Assembly: GCA_963930655.1 (NCBI GenBank)
Contig: OZ005618.1
Coordinates: forward strand, 20,868,501-20,932,500
DNA: 64,000 nt
DNA from: Myrica gale
Lineage: Eukaryota > Streptophyta > Magnoliopsida > Fagales > Myricaceae
Direction of reading: 5' to 3'
The stretch's first letter is position 1. Each line of letters begins with the position of its first letter. Positions 17,956 to 31,385 of the stretch are shown here, piece after piece. A model generated the notes under the pieces. It was not told the DNA's origin, made no database searches, and was given only the letters and a program-made list of their open reading frames with translations. The translations under genes and the position numbers were made by a program.

Positions 17956-20643
17956 ATGTCCGCTCCGATCTCCTCTTCGTCCTCTGATGTCATTGACTTC
18001 GTGGTGCACAGAGGAGTGACCGGTCTGGTACAGATCGGCGTAGAAAGTGTTCCTGATCGATACATCCAACCTCGCGAAGAAAGGCTAGACCCAAGCAAGT
18101 TAGAAACCCAGGAGTCCATACCCATCATCGATGTCTCAAACTGGGCTGATCCCAAGGTCGCAGAATCAATCTGTGATGCTGCTAGCAAGTGGGGTTTCTT
18201 CCAGATAGTCAATCATGGGGTGCCCTTGGAGGTTCTTGAGGACTTGAAGAATGCAGCTAGTAGGTTCTTTGAGCTACCAAGCGAAGAAAGAAAGAAGTAT
18301 CTGAAAGAAAACTCGCCATCTGAGACTGTGCGCTTGTGTACGAGCTTTAGTCCTCAAGCAGAGGAAGTCCTAGAATGGAAGGATTACCTTACACTCCTAT
18401 GGGTGTCCGAGAATGAGGCTTCTGCATTCTGGCCTCCTGCATGCAGGTATGCCTCTTAACCATTTTTTAGAAAACAAACGCATAAATATATCCACAATTG
18501 TCTAGTTTGCAGCGATTGAAATACCCTAAGGTAAATCTTTGAATCGGTTGGAGAAGCTGACCCCCATATTGATCCCAAGTGAGGATGGTAATTACGTATA
18601 AGCAAAGAAACTTCATTCAAAACTAAATGAAGAAACAAAGTCCAAAGGAGGCATAAAACAAAGATGACGCCAGAACAAAATAGAAGGCAAAAGATTAAAT
18701 GGGATGATCCCAAAGAAACGCCTAGAAGCTGCCCACATACCCAAAGTAATCTGCAGCGGAAGTCCTCACAGTTAGAGAGAGAGCATGCGCCTTCTCTCTA
18801 GCCGCCCTCCCCTCTCCACTTCTGCAACCCCCATCCCTTGTCCCTCTCCTGGGAGGCGGGAGGAGCTCCAACTCCTCCTGGCCCCCTTTCCTCTCCCGGC
18901 CACGCCTCCAGTGGTCGGGATCTGTGCTTTTTCCTAAGTTGGCGATTGAAATACCCTCAGTTGGCGTTTTGGCTGGTCTCTGGTGGGCACGCTCTCCTGG
19001 GTCGTCTCCCTCAGCCTCCGGCACTCATTTCAGTCCTCTTCTGGCGCTGTTTGCCGGCGCGTAAACCTACACACGCCCGCTGCTGCCTCCATTGATTCCT
19101 TCCACTTTTGGTGGTTTTCGACGGCCACGCCTCCCACAGCGAGTTTCCGCCCCCTGGCGCCCTTTGCTCCTGTCCAGTGAGTCCTGGAAGTCGCACCTCC
19201 AGCCTGTTTCGCCGCCTGTTCTCTGCTTTTTTATTGTTCTGTCTGTATTTCCTTGCCTCTATGTTTATGACTTTGTTGTATTTTTTCTATTGTTGTATGT
19301 TTTCCGTTTTTAGGAATATTAGTTTGCTGTCATTTGTGGCTTTTCTGCCGTCTGTGGTTTCTCTGCCCCTTGTAGGAATCTGTAAGATCTTTCGGTCCGT
19401 CTTTTCGTTGGCCCGCCGATTCTTCGAAATATTTGGTACGCCTTTTTGAGCTTACTGAGTTAACTCCTTGATCTTATTCTTAATATATATGCTATTATGC
19501 CTTAAAAAAAATCTGCAGTGGAAGTAGCTTGACGGAAAACCATAACAAAGCTCCATGATGGATTGAAGGCCGTCATCTCACGGTACTGAAATACCTGAGG
19601 ACCCGGTACTGAAATGGAGCGATCACAAATACTTGAGCTAAGCTTTTCGCCAACTACTTAAAAGAAAGAAATTAGATGTTCAACTTTTGTGAGTCTAGTA
19701 ACTTTGAAGGGAAAGAAGTAGGTGAAGCTCTTTAAATTGATTGATTTGTCGAGTATTCTTACTTCAACAAGCAGACTGAAGGACTTTGTTTACCAGCAAA
19801 CACGATTTGTGATCGATTGAGTTACTATCATGTTTAGGAGTACATAAGAAGCCTTCCCAAATTCTCATTTTTGAACCTTCGCGTTCTCATAATGTGATAA
19901 TACCCAAAAGAATAAAGAACACCTAAAAAATCCAAATTGATTGGCTCAACCGCTGCATAAACATTCAAGTAAGGTTTGTGTAAATTCGTGTACACTAATC
20001 TGGGTTTTCCTTTCTTTTGATGTGTTTATGTGGGCATTTTCTCCACGACTAATGAGTGTTTTCCTGTAGGGATCAAGCAATCGAATACATGAAGAAGGCT
20101 GAAGTTGTGATCAGAAGGCTCTTAGAGCTGCTATTGAAAAGACTTAACGCGAAAGAGATGGACAGAACAAGAGAATACATCTTAATGGGGGAACTGAGGC
20201 TTAGCCTCAACTATTATCCTCTTTGTCCAAGCCCTGACCTCACGGCCGGAGTAGGCCGGCACTCGGACATATCGACAATAACTATCCTCCTTCAAGATGA
20301 GACCGGTGGACTTTATGCGCGAGGAGCTAAAGAGGATAGCTGGATCCCTGTCCCACCAGTAAAGGGAGCTCTCGTCGTCAACATCGGGGATGTGTTTCAG
20401 ATAATGAGCAATGACCTGTACAAAAGCATCGAACACAGGGCAATTGTGAACAGAAGCAGGAATAGAGTTTCCATCCCAATTTTTGTGAACCCAGGACCTG
20501 ATGCTATTATTGGACCTTTGCCGGAAGTGTTAGAAAGTGGAGAGAAGCCTGTGTACAAGCATGTTACCTTCGCAGATTACTTCAAGCATTTCTTCAGCAA
20601 GGGTCATGATGGAAAGAACACTATCGAATTTGCTAGAATATGA
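17956..20643 (+). CDS. 2-oxoglutarate/Fe(II) dioxygenase, feruloyl-CoA 6'-hydroxylase-like
   Basis: The two exons, 17956-18446 and 20070-20643, join in frame (split Arg164 codon) to give 354 residues, typical for the family. The N-terminal DIOX_N part includes [12 protein letters not shown] and [17 protein letters not shown]. The C-terminal 2OG-Fe(II) domain has the iron ligands His228 and Asp230 ([10 protein letters not shown]) and His286 ([10 protein letters not shown]), and the 2-oxoglutarate anchor Arg296/Ser298 ([12 protein letters not shown]). The overall pattern, with EERL near the start, [16 protein letters not shown] and a single intron, is that of F6'H-type enzymes. These ortho-hydroxylate feruloyl-CoA in the cytosol on the way to scopoletin and related coumarins. 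Exact substrate (feruloyl- versus p-coumaroyl-CoA) cannot be told from sequence. The intron carries a retroelement at 18764-19509. Confidence 0.93.
18764..19509 (+). mobile_element. Short internally deleted LINE in the dioxygenase intron
   Basis: The segment is bordered by AATCTGCAGCGGAAGT (18748-18763) and AATCTGCAGTGGAAGT (19510-19525), a 16-bp duplication with one mismatch. It begins with a GA/CT-rich leader (TCTCTAGCCGCCCTCCC) like the 5' ends of plant LINEs and ends with TTAATATATATGC..TTATGCC plus an A tail like their 3' ends. No polymerase lies between, so most of the interior has been lost. It is sense-oriented and contained in the intron. Confidence 0.75.
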
Positions 20644-20744
20644 TGTGTTATTTCTATATGCATTTGGATATATACATCCACACAATCAAAAACCTTCTTA
20701 GTACTTCCCATATGTGTTATTTCTATGTGCGCTTGAGTGCTATA

Positions 20745-20935
20745 AGTTTGGGTCTCCAAAATTTTAACATCATTAGAAAAATTACAAAATAATTTATCTC
20801 TTTATCAAATCATTCTTTTTCATTATAATATTCATTCAAATCTTCTCTTGCTCTCATAAACTATCTTCATTTTTTCACCAACTCTCATACCCAAAATTTT
20901 AACCACCCCAAAATTTTGTCACTTAAACACAAATG
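20745..20935. mobile_element. Degenerate Tourist-like MITE
   Basis: The AT-rich segment has CCAAAATTTTAAC near the left and CCAAAATTTTGTCAC near the right, with the internal word order of the MITE family found at 28992, 53602 and 62126. No clean target duplication is visible, so the ends are approximate. It lies just 3' of the dioxygenase stop and may be in its 3' UTR. Confidence 0.45.
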
Positions 20936-21445
20936 GTCCATTGAATTACATTGGAACAGAAGCCAATTGTTCATACAAGCTCCACAAGGAAACGCCTGCA
21001 CATTCGAGCCCTCTTACATACTCAGGTTCAACATAAATCATATCATTCTTCCAAACTAATTAAGAGAGAGAGAGATAGAACTCAATAAAATATCAAAGAA
21101 TGGTCAAACTTTGTCTCGGCAACAATCATGCTACATCATACATAACTTAAGCTCGCCTTCTCATATCCTATATCAACAGTATAAGAATCCCTGAATCTCA
21201 TTGCTCAACAACATTTTAATTAGGAAGATGCCCGAAATGTTAAAAGGGAGGCAACATTTATTGAGAGTAAAGGCTTTCTATAATCAAAATTGATGCTATC
21301 TTAAAAAGGACACAATAAAAGAACCTATCAACAAAAAAGTAATAATTCTAAGCTGAGGAAAACAAAAACAAAAAAGGCTAAAAGTGTGCTGACAATACAC
21401 TCATGAAGACCAGCAATCCCCTTTTGTTGCCAACGGCATAACATT

Positions 21446-21484
21446 CTATTCACTTCCAGCAGTTACCACAAAATCTGCTCCAAC
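21446..21484 (-). other. Duplicated alternative terminal exon of eIF2B-gamma
   Basis: On the minus strand an acceptor TCTAG is followed by 39 bases encoding VGADFVVTAGSE and a stop. This is a near copy of the start of the annotated last exon (VGAGFVVTAGSECKGEALAKKDK), about 130 bp further downstream in the gene. Of the differences, two are synonymous, one changes Gly to Asp, and one creates the early stop. The phase matches the upstream donor at 21722, so splicing to it would give an eIF2B-gamma lacking the last 11 residues. It could equally be a decayed duplication in the 3' UTR. Confidence 0.6.
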
Positions 21485-21549
21485 CTAGAGCAAAGCCTGA
21501 CTCCAGAACGAGATTGCCCAATCTATTCCCACTCAGAGACTCCTTGCAC

Positions 21550-21672
21550 TCATTTATCCTTCTTCGCCAAGGCCTCCCCTTTGCACTCACTCCCAGCAGT
21601 AACCACAAAACCTGCTCCAACCTGGATACAAGCATAATCTACTAATGAGATACCAGTCAAAAGCTAGTAGGG

Positions 21673-21717
<45 letters not shown>

Positions 21718-24700
21718 TTACTTGGCAATCTTTCAATACAACACGCTCTTGGACCTGTACATTGCTGCAAATCACAGAACCTTGGATCGAACAACCATCC
21801 CCAATGGTGACATGATTCATAATAACCGAATTAGCGACCTGAATAATGAAGCAGAAAAATTAGGAGTATAGGGAAATTGCTCAGCTAAACCAGGACCTAC
21901 CATTGTGGCAGTCAGGCCTAGTCTAAACCTCATGATTGAGAAGATCAGCATACCTTTACATTAGAACCTATCCTGCAGTGACGACCAATAACAGACCGTT
22001 TCACACTACATTTGTCAGCCATTTGTGAACCTTCCCCAAGCATACAATGTGGTCCCACCTAAAACCACCAAACTACTTGATGAGTATACCAAGAGGCAAC
22101 CTAAACATGGTATACAAAGCAATCACCTGAACATTCTCCTACTATATGGAATGGTAATGCTCATGAAGCAAATCTGACAGAGGTAGTTGTAATGCTGTTT
22201 TTTTAAGAGCATCCATTCAACTCACAGTTGTTTTTGCCCCAAGCTCTGCTGAAGGATGGATGATGTTATTATGGGCAGAGAAGGAATATCCTGACAGATG
22301 ACTAGCCTCGCCTATGATCTGACCCATAGAGAACAGAAACCAGAGTCAGGTTAACTGAAAGGAGACAAAAAGAAAACGTAGGTAATCTAATGAGGACCAA
22401 CTCTGTAACTGACTCACATCCCGATTTATGTCACTGAAAGCTTGAATGGAATTTAAGCGCGCACAGTAATTGCTGTCGCTAGCAATGTAAACGCAGCATT
22501 TATGGGATCTTCGAGCAGAACCATTGGTACCGAATCCATAAAGTTCATGAAAACTTGGAGTAGATGCATTCGCCAGAATTCTAGACATCAATACTTGGTT
22601 CTTCTGGGAATTAACCTTCTCATTTCCATTCTCTTCTGCTTGCGGCGTTCCATTTAACAATACTTCTGACTTCTGATGTTCATAAAGCAAAATGAGCTGG
22701 TTTAGAGGCTTAAGAAAGATAAATTTTCCATAGCAACCCAAAAGGCGGGGGTGTATAATATACGAACCAGCTGACTCCGGACCAGATAAGGCAACACATC
22801 CTGCCTCAGGCTTTGAAATGTATCCTTTTGATCAAGAACTTCTTGTAGAACAGACCTGGGAAATATTCAAGGAGCATAAATTGCAAAGACTAGAGCACAT
22901 ACAATTTCAAAAGATGACAGAAAGATAGCTGGAAAAAAGGAAGATAACGATTAATGAATCAAACCTCTTGAATGCATACAAATGAGCATCCATGAGATCA
23001 GCTCGGATTTCCATCTACATGAGAAATGAAACGAAAAAAAAAAGAAGTTTTAGAAAGGCAGAATGCTGGATTGAACATTTAACTTGGGCATTTTTCTCTA
23101 GATACCAAACTAATGCAGGACTGACAGAATAAAACAAAATAAATTGATAAAATAGTGAACGGCGAATGTAAGAGTCTCACTAACACCGATCGATCATGAT
23201 ATTAGTGGCATCTCACCACAACGATCGAGGCGTCACACCTCATATTGGCGTCTAAACAATTAGAAAAGGAGTACAGATGGAATAAAACAAAATAAATTGA
23301 TAACATTACAATCAAGTCCACCAGGAGCCATTACTAATAAACAGCTGGAAAATGTTTGCCAAAAGCAAAATGAAAAGTAGACAGTATGGCAATGCAATAC
23401 TTGACCAACTGCACGGAGTATGCTCTTCTGTATTCGAATATCTTTCTCTAGTTCAGCACCTGGCAAAGGTCACAAGAAGCTGCATGACGAACACATCACG
23501 CTATTATCCAAAACAAAAAAACGAACAATTTTGAAGGTCTATACCTGTAGCTATATATAAGAGGAACTGTTTTGTGGGGTCCAGCCCTATAAGGTTGTAG
23601 CGCCCTGACTTCTTAGTTTTGTCTTTTCCACCAGATGGACCAGAATCTGAAGGTCCACTGATGGGAGCAGAGCACAGCATTGCAGTCACTACAGCATCAT
23701 GTCGTCTATGAGCAGCCGCCACTGCACCAGGAGGAACATCAGAAATAAGATCCCCACTTACAACCTGCAGGAACATAAAAAACCTACATTTGTCGGAAAA
23801 AGACTCAATAGAGCTCAATTGCCATAATATATGGATGCTTACCATGATGTCCTTTGCTGTCAGGTGGTGAGCAATGGCCCGAAGTGCACCAGCAGTTCCA
23901 ACATCTTCTGGGACTGCAGCAACCTGTAACGTTAGACTTAGCTTATCTATTTGGAGTATCATAAGAGGTTAAGCAGCACATGATGAAGGTAAATGTAGAA
24001 AACTTCGAAGAGGCATGGTAATCATCTCTGCTCCTGCAATACCGACAACTACAGAGCAGGAGACAAATAAGGAAGCGACACCTAGCTTCCAAAAGGATAC
24101 TCAATCATCTCAAAGAATGGAAGGAAGTATATACGTCTCATTCTTGCATGCAAGAGAGATTACAAAAAAGTGTATAAACTGCCCGGGCACCTAATGCCAG
24201 CAGTAGAGCAGTACTGATAAATGTATAAACTGCCCGGGCACCTAATGCCATGAATCTCATATGTAGGACAATGTCTTTCATCTCTACTTTAAAAGAAAAA
24301 GAAACCGTTCATGTATCTAACTACAACCAACCATACATAAAGTACTAGCAGACATAAACCTAACTCAGATAAAGTTCTCCAAATAGGTAAGGTTGAACTT
24401 GAAATTGAAAATTGATTGTGCCATTTTGCAAATCGTGACAGGTGCTACGGCTCCTCAGGATGAAGCTGAGCAGACCTCTGGCATGCGAGTTTTTTTTCTT
24501 GTTGACTCATAAGAACATGTAAACATTTTAATGCCTTTAAAACATTTCTGGAAGTTAAACAAAAACATCCATCGCAAACTATCTAGACAATCATTATATC
24601 CTTTGTCCAAGTATTTCTTCAATCTTGCGGCAAGGTCCAACACAGTTCAAACAGTTCCTTCAAGTTCTATCTTAAACTTAAGGCAGGGTTCCTCCCCAAA

Positions 24701-25836
24701 ATTAAGAACCTAGACAATATATGGTGGGAACAACTACAAAATTCAAAAGTTGGGGAATATATCCCTTCCACCGCTTGGCATTCTAAATCAACAATATTCT
24801 TTTCCTAATATTCTTTTTTTAGTGGTGCATTACTTAGTCAGTTTAATTACTTGCCAGAAAATTGCTCCACTTTGTGCACTTTTTATTACTAGCTTCATCA
24901 TATTCTACACTATGAATAAAGCTAATACTGGAAAAAATGGATGACAAAACATCACCTAATTGCTTCCAACCCAAATTCATCTTACACAAGGCTACAGTTC
25001 TACAAAAATGAAGCAATCATTTTGTCTGGTAAAAGCAAGAGCATTAAGAATGGCTATATTTTCCAGATAAAAGCACGAATTTTTTTTTTTTGACAGCCAC
25101 GGCCCACAGTCCTTCATGAAGCAGAAAATACCTCAACATGTAGACGATCAACATAAGCCCCTGATATCCAACCACCAACCCGAACAGCAGCATCTTGCCC
25201 TTCAACCACCTAACAGACATTAAAAAAAAACAGTCAAATTATCAACCTCAGGCATTACTTATAAAATATTCACCAAATTAGTGAAGTTTCCGTTGTTTTT
25301 TCTCTTCTATCTTTTTCCTCCTATATAATATTCACCAAAATCCAAAAGAAGCACAGCTAGACACGAGATTGAAAAACCAAAATAAAGGTAGAGACAAGTG
25401 GAGTAGGATGCAGAGGAGAACCGTACAACAATAAGATCCTTAAGGTTACTTTGTTCTAAGAGCTCCAGGACGTACGAGAGAACCGGCCGGTTTGCCACCG
25501 GAAGTAGAGCTTTCGGGACCTCCTGCATTTAGGAAAAAGAGAAAATACAATGAAAACCATTACACGCTGAAATAATCTCCTTGGACAACAATAACTTTTA
25601 GGGTCTCGGAAACACCTAGAACAAAAAAAAAACCAACAGGCTCTCCAATTCGGGGGAACCAAAAAGCAAACCAAGTAGTATCTTACTCTTGATTTTTTTT
25701 CAATAATTTCACACAAAAGAAGCAAAAAGCGAGGCTTTAAGGAAAAGTAGGGAGGCACGCGGAGAGGAACCTTAGAGACGAGAGGGATGAGCTTGTTGGC
25801 GAAGTCACCGGCCAGAACTACTACTTGAAAATCCAT
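21550..25836 (-). CDS. EIF2B3: Translation initiation factor eIF2B subunit gamma
   Basis: This is the gamma subunit of the eIF2B guanine-nucleotide exchange factor, which recycles eIF2-GDP in the cytosol and forms the catalytic subcomplex with epsilon. Minus-strand exons: 25836-25771, 25522-25427, 25209-25132, 23923-23843, 23764-23545, 23459-23401, 23014-22965, 22855-22768, 22672-22418, 22318-22226, 22058-21954, 21838-21722 and 21621-21550. All phases fit and give 459 residues, the usual length. The N-terminal nucleotidyltransferase-like domain shows MDFQVVVLAGDFANKLIPLV, EVPKALLPVANRPVLSYVLE and EDVGTAGALRAIAHHL. The C-terminal left-handed beta-helix (hexapeptide) domain shows IIHPSAELGAKTTVGPHCML, SVIGRHCRIGSNVK and TIGDGCSIQGSVICSNVQVQ. 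The sugar-nucleotide GG signature is replaced by AGDFANK, in keeping with a non-enzymatic pyrophosphorylase fold. A candidate second terminal exon lies downstream. Confidence 0.96.
21673..21710. repeat. GA microsatellite in eIF2B-gamma intron 12
   Basis: A nearly pure (GA)n run lies in the last intron, immediately next to the donor of exon 12 at 21722. On the gene strand it reads as CT repeats and may act as a polypyrimidine-like tract. Confidence 0.9.
24171..24250. repeat. Direct repeat in eIF2B-gamma intron 3
   Basis: The 29-base sequence beginning TGTATAAACTGCCCGGGCAC occurs at 24171-24199 and again at 24222-24250. It is a short local duplication in the longest intron of the gene (23924-25131), which otherwise shows no feature. 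Confidence 0.85.
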
Positions 25837-26012
25837 CGGAGCACAGCGGGGGGGGAGAGAGAGAAAAGTGGGGTGTGTTTCGTGGGGTTTCTCTTCCCTT
25901 TCACCTTTGTCTCTCCTCTTCCGCTATGGGGGAGAATTGTGTGCGGGAAGGCATTAAAGACACTAATTTTATTTAAGCTTAAGGAGAATTGTGTGGGGAT
26001 GTAGAATTGTGT

Positions 26013-26085
26013 GGGGATGTAGCTCAAATGGTAGAGCGCTCGCTTTGCATGCGAGAGGTACAGGGTTCGATCCCCTGCATCTCCA
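26013..26085 (+). tRNA. tRNA-Ala (anticodon TGC)
   Basis: The 73-base gene folds as a standard cloverleaf. The acceptor stem pairs GGGGATG with CATCTCC and ends in discriminator A. The D arm is GCTC..GAGC, the anticodon stem CTCGC/GCGAG frames loop TTTGCAT (anticodon TGC), and the T arm contains GGTTCGATCC. Box A and box B are intact and there is no intron. A T-rich stretch after 26090 can end polymerase III transcription. It lies about 180 bp upstream of the eIF2B-gamma ATG in the opposite orientation. A 16-base copy of the upstream boundary (GTGTGGGGATGTAG) occurs just before it, a small duplication. Confidence 0.97.
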
Positions 26086-26145
26086 CAAGGTTTATTTTCT
26101 TTGTTCTCTCAATACTGGAGAAGGATCGCTTTTTTTTAAAAAAAA

Positions 26146-26298
26146 ACAATTTTAATCTCATGATTTTTCTGTTATATTTTTCGGTGGTATAAGGGTCTAG
26201 ATAGTGTGACAAGAGGGGAGTTAACAATTTTAATCTCATGATTTTTCTGTTATATTTTTCTGTGGTATAAGGGTCTAGATAGTGTGACAAGAGGGGGG
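26146..26298. repeat. Tandem duplication, 77-bp unit
   Basis: Two nearly identical copies begin at 26146 and 26223. They share AACAATTTTAATCTCATG, TTTTTCTGTTATATTTTTC and GGGTCTAGATAGTGTGACAA. The copies lie just downstream of the tRNA. Confidence 0.9.
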
Positions 26299-28991
<2,693 letters not shown>

Positions 28992-29189
28992 GGCTTCGTT
29001 TGCACACTAAAATTTTATTCATTCTAAAATTTTAACACAATAAAAAATTACAATATAATCTCTCTTCTCATCAAATCATTACTTTTCAATACAAAAAATA
29101 TAAAAAATTACATCTTTCTTCATTTTTTTTCATCAACTCTAATACCTAAAATTTTAACAACCCTAAAATTTTACTTCTCAAACACAGCT
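28992..29189. mobile_element. Tourist-like MITE
   Basis: The left end is GGCTTCGTTTG after TTA. The right end is the inverse of AGCTGTGTTTG followed by TCA. The interior (AAAATTTTAACACAATAAA, TCTCTCTTCTCATCAAATCA) is nearly the same as in the copies at 53602 and 62126. Confidence 0.75.
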
Positions 29190-29595
29190 TCAGTATTCTT
29201 TCCCTTTAATCACATCGGGAGTATGTCTTTATTATGGAAGAGCTTATCTTTTTTTCCTGTGGGTCCCCTTTTGTTAGGGAGCTAACATATGAGTCAGACT
29301 AAAAAGACGGTCTATAAGTAGCTTTCTATTACTTTGGCCTAATCTAACTTTTCTACAGATTAAGAGATCGAGACAGCATAATGTATAATCCTTACGGGGA
29401 CATTCATGGGCTAGGATCGTCTGCAATTTGAACGACCAATGATGGGTTTCGTTCGGGACTAACACAAGTGGTGTTGTTCGAGTAAACATGGGTCCCGTTC
29501 GAAACCCACAACTTTCTCTCCTTGCAATTCTGTCACGAACCCAATCCAGATTTTCATAGGGGAGGCTCTATTTTTGGAGTGTTCTCAAGAGCCAT

Positions 29596-29792
29596 CGGTT
29601 ATATTTGGTTTAGATTTCAAAACAGTTGTTTTTTGCGTTTTTTTGGAAGTAGTGTAGATTCTCTTGATATTGGTGAAAAGTGAGTTAAAAGTTGTCGGAA
29701 TTTGTAAAAAGTTATTGAAATTGGTGAAAAAGTATTGAAATTGATGAAAAAATGAATGATACAATTTTTTAAATATAAAACAAACATAACCG
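29596..29792. mobile_element. MITE related to the Tourist-like family
   Basis: The ends CGGTTATATTTGGTTT and AAAACAAACATAACCG form an imperfect inverted repeat. The interior holds repeats of TTGGTGAAAAAGTATTGAAA seen in related copies such as 52165. No clear target duplication is visible. Confidence 0.55.
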
Positions 29793-30949
29793 TCATTTCT
29801 AAACGGAAATTCGTCCTTGGGCCGAATTGTCACCTTGACTAGAGACTGGGCTTGGAACAATTTATTCCTTTCCCATCAATAGGTAAAAAGCATATTCATA
29901 AATTAGCAAGCACATTAAATTTGTAGGTAAAATGAAAAAAATTGGGGGTGTCAAGCATTTCTAGGCATTGAAGCTACACGTTGTAAAAGCTCTGGCGTAT
30001 TCTTTTAAGACTTTATGACTTCTTAAACAGAGGCAGTTTCTTATTTTTACTCATGGGGTCTTTGTTATTTATATAGTAAAGAAAATTGTATTTTTCATAC
30101 ATTAATTAATACTTTGTACTACAAACTCTCGATTTCGTTATATTTTGTCACTCAAATAATAATCGTGTACACTTTTCATCTTCCAATATTAATTTAGCTA
30201 GAAATTGATATTTTTTATCAACGAAACGATGAATTTAACCCTGCACAAAATATAATGACAAAGAAATTATGTTTTGTTTAAATTAGTCAAATTAACGGTA
30301 GATGATACAAAGTTTACACAATTGATAGTTTAAGAAAAAATTGTAACAAAATCAGTAATTTATGGTTTAAAGTGTTGAAAGAACCCTAATAATTGAGAGG
30401 CGAACAATACATATTATTTATATATATATATTGTACAGTACACATATGATTTAAATGATTTTTAAAAATATGAGTTGAGTCAATAACAGTCATAAGCCGA
30501 CAAGACTCGTGAAAGAGTAACTTCAAGTAGGGACGTGGCCCCCTAGCTCCCCAAAAATCCTTAAAAGAATTTTTTTTCTTCAGTAAAAAATATTTTTAAC
30601 TATTTTTTTTTAGTATTTTTAAGATTTTAATCCCTAAAATTTATTTATATGTAATTGGCTCCTCCTATAATTCCATCGAGAGAAATGGCAAAAGATTATA
30701 TATATATATATATATTACAATTAAGGAAGAACAGGAAGTGCGAGATTTTATCAATAAAGGAAGAACAGGAAGTGCGAGATTTTATCCTAAGCACATTAAA
30801 AAAAATAAAAAATAAAAACCGAGGAGATATCAAGCCCATTTCCATGATGGGCCAAACGAACCGGATCGAAAGTGAAAGTCTCGCCCAAAACAAATATATG
30901 TACAGCTCGGAGTGACCCAAAGTAATTAATACAGCAGAAAGCCCGTACG
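29793..30949. other. AT-rich intergenic stretch
   Basis: No gene is supported. A TA microsatellite lies at about 30698-30716 and a tandem duplication of a 34-bp unit (AAGGAAGAACAGGAAGTGCG...) at 30723-30786. The stretch leads into the cyclin promoter. Confidence 0.55.
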
Positions 30950-30960
30950 ACTAACGGCTA
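30950..30960 (+). promoter_or_regulatory. MSA element (10 of 11 positions)
   Basis: ACTAACGGCTA fits the mitosis-specific activator consensus YCYAACGGYYA except at the first base. MSA elements bind three-repeat MYB (MYB3R) factors and drive G2/M expression of B-type cyclins. It is the most distal of three in front of the cyclin gene. Confidence 0.7.
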
Positions 30961-31011
30961 GAAAATCCTAAAACTCAAAAAAGCGTGGTTACCAAATAAG
31001 AGAATGGCACG

Positions 31012-31022
31012 TAGCCGTTGGA
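31012..31022 (-). promoter_or_regulatory. MSA element (perfect match)
   Basis: The minus strand reads TCCAACGGCTA, a full match to the MSA consensus YCYAACGGYYA. It lies about 80 bp upstream of the TATA box. Confidence 0.85.
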
Positions 31023-31057
31023 TTTCACATCCATCGGTTAGATTTCAATAAAGTATT

Positions 31058-31068
31058 TGACCGTTGGG
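31058..31068 (-). promoter_or_regulatory. MSA element (perfect match)
   Basis: The minus strand reads CCCAACGGTCA, again a full consensus match. It is about 26 bp upstream of the TATA box, the closest of the three. Confidence 0.85.
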
Positions 31069-31093
31069 GCTTGCAGCGTTTCGTAATTTTTCT

Positions 31094-31103
31094 TATATAT
31101 AAT
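31094..31103 (+). promoter_or_regulatory. TATA box of the cyclin gene
   Basis: TATATATAAT lies about 290 bp before ATG 31386. This leaves room for a transcription start near 31125-31135 and a leader of about 255 bases. Confidence 0.65.
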
Positions 31104-31385
31104 AAATAAATATTCCTCTCAAGTTCAAAATCCGGTGGTAGAAAGAAAGAAACGCTGCTGAGAGTCTGAGACGAAACCCAAAAGTAGAATCTGAGAGAGA
31201 AACTTGAGAGAGCGGGACAGAGGGAAAGAGAAAAGAGGTTGTAGGCGGTCGACGAGGTGGCGACCACAGACGCTGAAAAAGGAGGAGGAGAGACGCGCAA
31301 CAGTCGTCTCCAAGTGTTTCTGTCGTCGCTGTTATCGAGCTTTGGAGGAGTATTTCGCTCTAACTCTCAAGAACAAGAGCAAGAA

